Positions 54,480 through 64,000 of a DNA stretch of 64,000 bases are shown here, piece by piece. The stretch lies in the NCBI GenBank assembly GCA_950097015.1, contig CATNEN010000039.1, positions 6,650,501 to 6,714,500 of the forward strand. Direction: 5' to 3'. The notes beneath the pieces are model-generated. The model did no database searches and was not told where the DNA came from. It saw only the letters and a list, made by a program, of their open reading frames with translations. The first letter of the stretch is position 1. Every line of letters starts with the position of its first letter. The stretch is from Macrostomum hystrix (lineage: Eukaryota; Platyhelminthes; Macrostomidae). The translations under genes and the position numbers were made by a program.

Positions 54480-57400
54480 CATGTTTTAAACCCTGGTGGG
54501 CTATGATTCAAACTCTCGTTTTGCCATGATTCAGACTCTGGTTGGCTATGATTCAAACTCTGGTTTAGCCAAGATTCAAACTCTGGTTGGCTATGATTCA
54601 AACTCTGGTTTAGCCATGATTCAAACGCTGGGTTAGCCATGATTGAAACTCGGTTTTTGCCATGATTCAAACTCTGGTTTAGCCATGATTCAAACGCTGG
54701 GTTAGCCATGATTGAAACTCTGGTTTAGCCAAGATTCAAACTCTGGTTTAGCCATGATTCAGACTCTGGTTTAGCCATGATTCAAACTCTGGTGTAGCCA
54801 TTATTCAAACTCTGGTTTAGCCATGATTCAAACTCTAGTTTAGCCATGATTCAGACTCTGGTTTAGCCATGATTCAAACTCTGGTGTAGCCATTATTCAA
54901 ACTCTGGTTTAGCCATGATTCAAACTCTAGTTTAGCCATGCTGATGATGATGGTTTAGCCATGATTCAAACTCTAGTTTAGCCATGCTGATGATGATGGT
55001 TTAGCCATGATTTAGTCTCTGGTTTAGCCATGATTCAAACTCTGGTTTAGCCATGATTCAGACTCTGGTTTAGCCATGATTCAAACTCTGGTGTTGCCAA
55101 TATTCAAACTCTGGTTTAGCCATGATTCAAACTCTGGTTTAGCCATGATTCAGACGCTGGTTTAGCCATGATTCAGACGCTGGTTTAGCCATGATTCAAA
55201 CTCTGGTTTAGCCATGGTTCAAACTCTGGTTTAGCCATGATTCAGACTCTAGTTTAGCCATGATTCAGACTCTGGTTTAGCCATGATTCAGACTCTAGTT
55301 TAGCCATGATTCAGACTCTGGTTTAGCCATGATTCAGACTCTGGTTTAGCCATGATTCAGACTCTATTTTAGCAATGATTCAGACTATGGTTTAGCCATG
55401 ATTCAGACTCTAGGTTAGCCATGATTCAAACGTTGGTTTAGCCATGATTCAGACTCTGGTTTAGCCATGACTCAAACTCTGGTTTAGCCATGGTTCAAAC
55501 TCTGGTTTAGCCATGATTCAGACTCTAGTTTAGCCATGATTCAGACTCTGGTTTAGCCATGATTCAGACTCTAGTTTAGCCATGATTCAGACTCTGGTTT
55601 AGCCATGATTCAGACTCTGGTTTAGCCATGATTCAGACTCTATTTTAGCAATGATTCAGACTATGGTTTAGCCATGATTCAGACTCTAGGTTAGCCATGA
55701 TTCAAACGTTGGTTTAGCCATGATTCAGACTCTGGTTTAGCCATGACTCAAACTCTGGTTTAGCCATGATTCAAACTCTGGTTTAGCCATGATTCAAACT
55801 CTGGTTTAGCCATGATTCAAACTCTGGTTTAGCCATGATTCAAACTCTGGTTAAGCCATGATTCAAACTCTGGTTTAGCCATGATTCAAACTCTGGTTTA
55901 GCCATGATTCAGACTCTGGTTTAGCCATGATTCAGACTCTGGTTTAGCCATGATTCAAGATCTGGTTTAGCCATGATTCAAACTCTGGTGTAGCCATTAT
56001 TCAAACTCTGGTTTAGCCATGATTCAAACTCTAGTTTAGCCATGCTGATGATGATGGTTTAGCCATGATTCAAACTCTAGTTTAGCCATGCTGATGATGA
56101 TGGTTTAGCCATGATTTAGTCTCTGGTTTAGCCATGATTCAAACTCTGGTTTAGCCATGATTCAGACGCTGGTTTAGCCATGATTCAAACTCTGGTGTTG
56201 CCAATATTCAAACTCTGGTTTAGCCATGATTCAAACTCTGGTTTAGCCATGATTCAGACGCTGGTTTAGCCATGATTCAGACGCTGGTTTAGCCATGATT
56301 CAGACTCTGGTTTAGCCATGATTCAAACTCTAGTTTAGCCATGATTCAAGATCTGGTTTAGCCATGATTCAAACTCTGGTGTAGCCATGCTGATGATGAT
56401 GGTTTGGCCATGATTTAGTCTCTGGTTTAGCCATGATTCAAACTCTGGTTTAGCCATGATTCAGACGCTGGTTTAGCCATGATTCAAACTCTGGTGTTGC
56501 CAATATTCAAACTCTGGTTTAGCCATGATTCAAACTCTGGTTTAGCCATGATTCAGACGCTGGTTTAGCCATGATTCAGACGCTGGTTTAGCCATGATTC
56601 AAACTCTGGTTTAGCCATGGTTCAAACTCTGGTTTAGCCATGATTCAGACTCTAGTTTAGCCATGATTCAGACTCTGGTTTAGCCATGATTCAGACTCTA
56701 GTTTAGCCATGATTCAGACTCTGGTTTAGCCATGATTCAGACTCTGGTTTAGCCATGATTCAGACTCTATTTTAGCAATGATTCAGACTATGGTTTAGCC
56801 ATGATTCAGACTCTAGGTTAGCCATGATTCAAACGTTGGTTTAGCCATGATTCAGACTCTGGTTTAGCCATGACTCAAACTCTGGTTTAGCCATGGTTCA
56901 AACTCTGGTTTAGCCATGATTCAGACTCTAGTTTAGCCATGATTCAGACTCTGGTTTAGCCATGATTCAGACTCTAGTTTAGCCATGATTCAGACTCTGG
57001 TTTAGCCATGATTCAGACTCTGGTTTAGCCATGATTCAGACTCTATTTTAGCAATGATTCAGACTATGGTTTAGCCATGATTCAGACTCTAGGTTAGCCA
57101 TGATTCAAACGTTGGTTTAGCCATGATTCAGACTCTGGTTTAGCCATGACTCAAACTCTGGTTTAGCCATGATTCAAACTCTGGTTTAGCCATGATTCAA
57201 ACTCTGGTTTAGCCATGATTCAAACTCTGGTTTAGCCATGATTCAAACTCTGGTTAAGCCATGATTCAAACTCTGGTTTAGCCATGATTCAAACTCTGGT
57301 TTAGCCATGATTCAGACTCTGGTTTAGCCATGATTCAGACTCTGGTTTAGCCATGATTCAAGATCTGGTTTAGCCATGATTCAAACTCTGGTGTAGCCAT

Positions 57401-58650
57401 TATTCAAACTCTGGTTTAGCCATGATTCAAACTCTAGTTTAGCCATGCTGATGATGATGGTTTAGCCATGATTCAAACTCTAGTTTAGCCATGCTGATGA
57501 TGATGGTTTAGCCATGATTTAGTCTCTGGTTTAGCCATGATTCAAACTCTGGTTTAGCCATGATTCAGACGCTGGTTTAGCCATGATTCAAACTCTGGTG
57601 TTGCCAATATTCAAACTCTGGTTTAGCCATGATTCAAACTCTGGTTTAGCCATGATTCAGACGCTGGTTTAGCCATGATTCAGACGCTGGTTTAGCCATG
57701 ATTCAGACTCTGGTTTAGCCATGATTCAAACTCTAGTTTAGCCATGATTCAAGATCTGGTTTAGCCATGATTCAAACTCTGGTGTAGCCATGCTGATGAT
57801 GATGGTTTGGCCATGATTTAGTCTCTGGTTTAGCCATGATTCAAACTCTGGTTTAGCCATGATTCAGACGCTGGTTTAGCCATGATTCAAACTCTGGTGT
57901 TGCCAATATTCAAACTCTGGTTTAGCCATGATTCAAACTCTGGTTTAGCCATGATTCAGACGCTGGTTTAGCCATGATTCAGACGCTGGTTTAGCCATGA
58001 TTCAAACTCTGGTTTAGCCATGGTTCAAACTCTGGTTTAGCCATGATTCAGACTCTAGTTTAGCCATGATTCAGACTCTGGTTTAGCCATGATTCAGACT
58101 CTAGTTTAGCCATGATTCAGACTCTGGTTTAGCCATGATTCAGACTCTATTTTAGCAATGATTCAGACTATGGTTTAGCCATGATTCAGACTCTAGGTTA
58201 GCCATGATTCAAACGTTGGTTTAGCCATGATTCAGACTCTGGTTTAGCCATGACTCAAACTCTGGTTTAGCCATGATTCAAACTCTGGTTTAGCCATGAT
58301 TCAAACTCTGGTTAAGCCATGATTCAGACTCTGGTTTAGCCATGATTCAAACTCTGCTTTAGCCATGATTCAGACGCTGGTTTAGCCATGATTCAGACTC
58401 TGGTTTAGCCATGATTCAAACTCTGGTTAAGCCATGATTCAGACTCTGGTTTAGCCATGATTCAAACTCTGGTTTAGCCATGATTCAGACTCTGGTTTAG
58501 CCATGATTCAAACTCTGGTTTAGCCATGATTCAAACTCTGGTTTAGCCATGATTCAAACTCTGGTTTAGCAATGATTCAGACTCTGGTTTAGCCATGATT
58601 CAGACGCTGGTTTAGCCATGATTCAAGCTCTATTTTTGCCATGATTCAAA
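54480..58650. repeat. 23-bp minisatellite with 1403-bp higher-order repeat, about 180 units
   Basis: Units TTTAGCCATGATTCAAACTC plus TGG, with variants CAGACTC, CAGACGC, GTGTTGCCAATATTC and an irregular TGCTGATGATGATGG insertion. Landmarks recur at 1403 bp, exactly 61 monomers (CAAGATC at 55956 and 57359; GTAGCCATGC at 56381 and 57784), so large blocks were duplicated. Confidence 0.96.
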
Positions 58651-58734
58651 TTCAGGTTTGCTATGATTTATGATATTTTATTTACGAAATGAAAAAAAAT
58701 AAATCAAAATAATCTTCAATCACTACTGGCTGAA

Positions 58735-58830
58735 AATTAGTCTAAATGATTTGACGCAGTGCAGAATCGAACCCTAGCCTAGCCTAACTTATTCCTAGTG
58801 CCTAACACATCGGCTATTCCGACTGTTGGT
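58735..58830 (-). repeat. Degenerate tRNA-like/SINE head
   Basis: On the minus strand: ATAGCCGATGTGTTAGGC (box-A-like) and GGGTTCGATTCTGC (box B). The GCCTA repeats between them do not fit a tRNA cloverleaf. Confidence 0.4.
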
Positions 58831-59039
58831 TAGTGGGTGCAGAAATCAGCCTTATAAAATGAATTCTCAAAGTTCTGGCTTTGTACAATGAAGTAAGAAA
58901 ATAGAGTACACTCAGTCTCGCGGTTGGTTGTGTACATTTATTTCCAATTTGTCTCCAGAGTGCAGGCTTCAAATTCAATCAGCTAGGGGTTGTTGCGCAA
59001 TTTGACGATGCAATTCTAATTCAGTGGCAGTGAGTGGTT

Positions 59040-59204
59040 TGACCTTTGAATTTGACCTTTGAAAAATCATGTTTTTCGAATATTTAATCCCCTTAGCAAT
59101 AAAGTTAAGCTTAATAAAAATACGTGTAAAATTGTCCCCATATTTGGCATCTTTTGGTGAAGAAATGGTGAAAATCGGTTGAGCCGTTCGGGAGAAAATC
59201 AATT

Positions 59205-59236
<32 letters not shown>

Positions 59237-59262
59237 CCAAGCATTTCATTTTTAGTATAGTG
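59040..59262 (+). mobile_element. Dispersed repeat, 3'-end type with CAAG microsatellite tail
   Basis: Contains TTTTTCGAATATTTAATCCC, AAAATCGGTTGAGCCGTTCG, a CAAG microsatellite and TCATTTTTAGTATA. Such GCCGTTCGGGAG-microsatellite ends are common on invertebrate retroelement or MITE fragments; the exact family is not identified. Confidence 0.6.
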
Positions 59263-59409
59263 GACTAGCTGCCTTCGCTACCCTCTGGGTAGCCTCCCTG
59301 TGAGTTCTTATCAGTTCGTTATCAAAACTGGCTCTGATGCAATCATTAAAGTTGGCACTGGAGCCTCACTGTGCACAAGCTGAAAACAAGAATGCATTAG
59401 AAAAGCCTA

Positions 59410-59605
59410 TTTAAAACAGTTTTTCGAATATTTAATCCCCTTGGCAATGGAATTAAGCTTAATAAAAATACGTGTACCGATTCCGGCCCAATTGCGATCT
59501 TTTAGTGAAAGAATTTTGAAAATCGGTTGAGCCGTTCGGGAGCTAGTCGATTGCAAACATACAAACATACAAACATACAAACAAGATTTTCATTTTTAGT
59601 ATATT
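59410..59605 (+). mobile_element. Second copy of the same dispersed repeat, CAAACATA tail
   Basis: The same blocks as at 59040 in the same orientation (TTTTTCGAATATTTAATCCC, GGTTGAGCCGTTCGGGAG, TTCATTTTTAGTATA). The tail microsatellite is CAAACATA instead of CAAG. The following 59606-60335 is AT-rich with no gene recognised. Confidence 0.6.
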
Positions 59606-60339
59606 AGAATTCAAGGTTTTGCAAGGGAGTAAACGAAATTACTTGCAATAAATCTGCTAATTTATAATATAGTTATGTAGAAACCAAAAAAATGTGAAGC
59701 AGTTTTTTACTAAAATTCTAATTCAAAATAGCTGATATGGAAGTGTATAGCATATATATATATAATGCTAATATATCTGATGATAATATATGCGTGAATT
59801 TTAGTATATTTCATTATCTTCTAGTAGATAAGGATTTAAATATATATTTAAATATTGTGTGCTTAGCTTTTAAAAGAAGTATAGTACAATCACTCACGTC
59901 ATATTAGATCTTTCAGATCTTTATACTAAATTCAATAAGAAAAACATTTTTAGGAAGATGCCCGGCATATGTTCCCTTTTGTTTTTTAAACTATTTTGAC
60001 ATTTTTTAAAATTACTTGCAGGCATGTAATTCATATACATTTTAATTTACCATGCATGGTGTGGCCCACATGGTGTGGCAAGAGTCATAAAATGCAGTCC
60101 TGATATGGCACTATGGGGCCAAGGGCCAAGCAAAAATTAATGGCTCAGTCGATGTAGTTAAAGTGGATGAATAACTATTTTTCTATTCAAATAGCACCAG
60201 GGGTAGGCCTACACCACAGTAGAACATGGGTCCTATACATGATTGAGTGTGAGTGACACTAAGATGTCATGCTGCCTATTGCAAACCATTCTGTTGCTAT
60301 CCTGTATTACTCAGTCCTTTTATCACAATCATTTTTTCT

Positions 60340-61160
60340 ACAATTCTATAATGTCTGGCACTGTCACAATCCTGTAATGTACTGCCATTTTATTACAATC
60401 CTTCAATTTAGTGCCATTTTATTACAACCCTGTAATGTACTGCACTTTTATTACAATCCTGTAATGTCCTGCACATCTATTACAATCCTGTAATGTCCTA
60501 CACATTTATTACAATCCTGTAATATATTACCCTTATATTTAAATCCTGTAATGTACTGCCCTTATTTAAATCCTGTAATGTACTGCCCCTATATTTAAAT
60601 CCTGTAATGTACTGCCATTATATTTAAATCCTGTAATGTGCTGCCCCTATATTTAAATCCTGTAATGTACTGCCCTTATATTTAAATCCTGTAATGTACT
60701 GCCCCTATATTTAAATCCTGTAATGTACTGCCCTTATATTTAAATCCTGTAATGTACTGCCCCTATATTTAAATCCTGTAATGTACTGCCCTTATATTTA
60801 AATCCTGTAATGTACTGCCCTTATATTTAAATCCTGTAATGTACTGCCCCTATATTTAAATCCTGTAATGTACTGCCCTTATATTTAAATCCTGTAATGT
60901 ACTGCCCTTATATTTAAATCCTGTAATGTACTGCCCCTATATTTTAAATCCTGTAATGTACTGCCCTTATATTTAAATCCTGTAATGTACTGCCCCTATA
61001 TTTAAATCCTGTAATGTACTGCCTTTATATTTAAATCATATAATGTCCTGCATTTTTATTAGAATCCTGTAATGTATTTTACTACAATCCTGTAATGCCC
61101 TGCACTTTTACTACAATCATTTAAATTCCTGGACTTTTACTACAATCCTGTAATGTTCTG
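60340..61160. repeat. 29-bp minisatellite, ATCCTGTAATGTACTGCCC
   Basis: About 28 units of AATCCTGTAATGTACTGCCC plus TTATATTTA, with degenerate TTTATTAC-type units at both ends. It lies 0.8 kb upstream of the P4-ATPase. Sequence 61161-61955 should hold the promoter of that gene; no clear TATA box is seen. Confidence 0.94.
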
Positions 61161-61955
61161 CACTTTTTCTACGAAGGACATAATATTTCGTTACAATCCT
61201 GATTAGTAATTACTATTTTACAATCTAGTAATTTAATTACCATCTTATTTATTCCACAATCCTGTCATGCTCTGCCCTTTATACAGTTCGCTTTTCTTCC
61301 TAGAAATATATTTGTACAATTTGCATAATTTTTTAGTTAAAAATCGATAACAAATTAGCGTGGGTGTCAGTTTTGTATCAGTTTCTTATCATGCTGTGAA
61401 ACTATTAGTGCAGCTGTTTCTGCTCGCCAACGCTTTATTATTCTGTCAAGTGGGTGTGTGATTGCTCATATCTGGTGTTAATGTTTTAGCATTTGCGCAG
61501 TTAGTTAAGCTCACAATGCGCGTGCTCACCTGGCCAATGCCGTGCATTTGTGACGTGAGCCGTTATCCATACAGAGTCATGAGCAATTTTTCTTCCCTTC
61601 AGCTCTAGCTAAAGACTGTCTGCTCTGCCATGTGAAAAGAAGCCTAGGCCTATGCTTGCTTTGCCCAGTTAGGCTGTTGACTTTGTTGACACTAGCTGCG
61701 CACACAGATTGAATTTAGATTGGTCTCCTAGCAGGGCTTGTTACGATATTCAAGTTAGGCACTTTTAATTCCTTTGGTTATTAAACCTAGTCAAAAAATT
61801 CTACTCTACTACTTAGTAAAATACTTCACTATGCAATGGACATTTCCAGGCTGTTTATACTGGCTCTATACTACTACTAGTCCGACCTCTAGTGAGTAGT
61901 GTACTCGAGCAAAGACACTGAAAAAGCAACACCTACGCGTGCCCTATTAGCAACA

Positions 61956-64000
61956 ATGGGCTGCTTTGAGAAGCTGCTCACATTTTCGGGCTTGAAGAGG
62001 CCAGTGCTGAGCGAATTTCGCACAATATTTGTGAATCACAAGCCGCTTGGCTCAACTGGCGACGGGCCGCCGCAGGAAGAGAAATATCCGTCCAATTGCA
62101 TCATCACCTCGCGCTATACAGTGCTCACCTTCCCAGTGAAGAATCTGCTGGAGCAGTTTAGCAGGGTGGCCAATTTCTACTTTCTCATTGTGGCCGTCAT
62201 TCAGCTTGTGATTGACACGCCTGTGAGTGTTTGGCTTTGACTGACAGGCTGGGATTTTAGATAGGGTTGTAGGTGGGATTTTAGCTTGGGTTGTAGCTGG
62301 GATTTTAGCTAGGAGGTGGGATTTTAGCTTGGGTTGTAGCTGGGATTTTAGCTAGTGTTGTAGGTGGGATTTTAGCTAGGGTTGTAGGTGGGATTTTAGC
62401 TAGGGTTGTAGCTGGGATTTTAGCTAGGGTTGTAGGTGGGATTTTAGCTTGGGTTGTAGGTGGGATAGCATGGGTTTTAGGTGAGATTTTAGCTAGGATT
62501 TTAGGTGGGATTGCATGGAGTGTAGGTGGGATTGTAAGGAGTGTAGGTGGGATTGTAAGGAGTGTAGGTGGGATTGTAAGGAGTGTAGGTGGGATTGTAA
62601 GGAGTGTAGGTGGGATTGTAAGGAGTGCAGGTTGGATTGTAAGGAGTGTAGGTGGGATTGTAAGGAGTGTAGGTGGTATTGTAAGGAGTGCAGGTTGGAT
62701 TGCAAGGATTTATAGGTGTGTTGCTAGACAATTAAGATTTGGATCGGCAGGATACCAGATAGCCAGATCTGTGGCGGCTATTCTCAGGTTTTCGAGGCTT
62801 TCTCTTTGTGAATGCAGGTATAATTAGACTTAATTCTGTTTAACATTCTTAGGTTAGCCCAGCCACTTCCATTCTGCCGTTAGCCTTCGTGCTTGGCGTC
62901 ACAGCCATCAAGCAGGCCTACGAGGATCTTCTTCGACATCGAGCCGATGATCGAGTCAACAATACGCCCGTTCAAGTCATTGCCAATGACGCCATGTCGC
63001 GGATTAAGGCGCGCGACATTCGCGTCGGCGACATTGTCCGGGTGCACAATAATGAGAGCTTCCCATGCGACCTCATCCTGTTGTCATCCAGCGAGGATTC
63101 CGGCGAGTGCAGCATCACCACCGCCAACCTGGACGGCGAGACCAATCTCAAGACGGTGGGTCACTGGAATGTTCTTATTTGGGATTAGGATTAGCTAATT
63201 AATCTGAGAAGCGAAATCAATTTGAAAAATTAGGAGTTAATGAATGGATTGTATAGTTTAGATACGTTTTCTTTGGACTAATCATAATAGTAATATATGC
63301 AGGAGGGCTGCGGGCAATGGCACATCATTTGGTGACACCAGGCCCGCAGCCAGCGAGGAGGCAATTCTGCTCATTTCACTGACTCCTGAGCACACAAATA
63401 CATATACTGTACACAGGCACACACTCCACATACAGGATTTGTCAGGCAGGCCCTCAAGGGCGTAATTTTGCGCGACAAGCCACCAAGCCTTCCGTCCGCG
63501 TCTGCGTCCCAAATCAATATGGTCTCGCCGCGGAATCGAGCTCAGGGACCTTGGTGCCGAGGGGCAAATGCATTAGACCACTCGGCCACTCACCACGTCG
63601 ATTAGGAAATCCCTATTAATCCCTCGTTATTCAGCGGTTAGGGATTAACTCCTAAGAATTAGCGGTTGACTTCATAGAGTTAGGATTATAGTTAGGCTGT
63701 TAGATATTATAATTCGGAGATTAGGCGTTAGAATTCGTAGATTAGAGATTGGCATTAAGAAATTTGAGTTTTTTTAATTAAGCGTTAAAGCTATGCATCT
63801 ATCACATCACTTGATGAAAAGCGTTAGGCCGTATTTTTCACCTACCGAGCTCATTTCCCCCCTGCTCACAGGTGTACTCAGTTGATGAGACCAAACGCTT
63901 GCAGTCTGTTGAAAGCATTAGTCGACAATTGCGAGCGAAAATTCAATGCGAGCAGCCAACGCCGGATCTTTACAAATTCAAAGGCAACCTGCTGCTGAGG
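61956..64000 (+). CDS. ATP11: Class VI P4-ATPase phospholipid flippase, 5' part
   Basis: Three exons are seen, all phase 0: 61956-62222 (ATG; donor GTGAGT), 62853-63155 (acceptor ACATTCTTAG; donor GTGGGT) and 63872-64000 (cut by the window edge). Exon 1 encodes the N-terminal tail and first membrane segment (YPSNCIITSRYT, FPVKNLLEQFSRVANFYFL). Exon 2 has the second membrane segment, TAIKQAYEDLLRH, the actuator domain and the P4 motif DGETN. Exon 3 continues with CEQPTPDLYKF. TAIKQ and CEQPxPDLYKF point to the ATP11A/B/C branch rather than ATP8. The family moves phosphatidylserine and phosphatidylethanolamine to the cytosolic leaflet with a CDC50 partner. The catalytic DKTG is beyond the window. 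Intron 1 contains two minisatellites and intron 2 a SINE. Confidence 0.93.
62235..62480. repeat. 24-bp minisatellite in ATP11-like intron 1
   Basis: About ten units of GTTGTAGGTGGGATTTTAGC plus TAGG/TTGG, starting soon after the exon-1 donor. Confidence 0.9.
62505..62712. repeat. 21-bp minisatellite in ATP11-like intron 1
   Basis: Ten units of GGAGTGTAGGTGGGATTGTA plus A. It shares GTAGGTGGGATT with the 24-bp array beside it but has a 3-bp shorter period. Confidence 0.92.
63285..63594 (-). mobile_element. SINE family 1, minus orientation, in ATP11-like intron 2
   Basis: On the minus strand: box A (GAGTGGCCGAGTGGTCTAAT), box B (GAGCTCGATTCCGCGG), the family body (GTCAGTGAAATGAGCAGAAT) and CCGCAGCCCTCCTGCATATA. 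Antisense to the host gene. Confidence 0.9.

Noticed and set aside
53215-54482. Asn/Trp/Gly-rich and Pro/Gln-rich frames over the 18-bp array
   Set aside because: Period artefacts on both strands, with no coding signature.

Overview
This window looks like nuclear DNA of an invertebrate animal. The genes carry short spliceosomal introns. The gene set is metazoan: a fibrinogen-domain lectin family, an allatostatin-C/somatostatin-type neuropeptide, CARMIL, inositol polyphosphate multikinase (IPMK), a P4-ATPase and a Crypton-type tyrosine recombinase. Two tRNA-derived SINE families are scattered through it. The neuropeptide form and the fibrinogen-domain genes fit a lophotrochozoan (mollusc, annelid or flatworm grade), but the phylum is not proven by the sequence. 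About 18-19 kb, nearly a third of the window, is minisatellite, mostly with periods of 18-41 bp. These arrays make long but meaningless open frames on both strands.

Layout. 1-1384: 3' end of a fibrinogen-related gene (+). 1710-4170: 24-bp array. 4363-4868: two-exon allatostatin-C-like precursor with a TATA box. 5136-7376: two related 24-bp arrays. 8715-10197: rearranged second copy of the lectin exon, array, promoter and neuropeptide exon 1. 10.5-13.2 kb: SINE, lectin-exon fragment, no clear gene. 13180-13913: WSC-like secreted protein with a 45-bp coding repeat and a frameshift. 14378-15787: PAN plus fibrinogen-domain gene (-). 16.4-21 kb: SINEs, a TTAA-flanked foldback element nested in a SINE, and a 19-bp array. 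21436-30385: CARMIL (-), at least 14 exons, with several minisatellites in its introns. 31979-33318: two-exon multi-pass membrane protein (-). 33.3-35.7 kb: AT-rich, no gene seen.

35.7-46.2 kb holds a four-member family of about 76-residue proteins (one on -, three on +). All share the same intron position and phase, and each has an MEF2-consensus decamer upstream. A tyrosine-recombinase (Crypton-like) element flanked by inverted repeats sits inside this cluster. 49255-52256: IPMK (-), three exons. Two minisatellites, one in IPMK intron 1 and one downstream of the gene, were built from the IPMK exon-2 splice acceptor plus the start of that exon. 53.2-58.7 kb: an 18-bp array followed by a 23-bp array with a 1403-bp higher-order repeat. 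61956-64000: first three exons of a class VI P4-ATPase (+), running off the window.

The genes form no evident pathway or operon. The recurring theme is local: arrays in one neighbourhood share a seed with each other, with a nearby splice junction, or with a duplicated promoter. Exon boundaries below were chosen by hand from GT/AG sites, reading-phase agreement and remembered family alignments; no transcript or database search was available.
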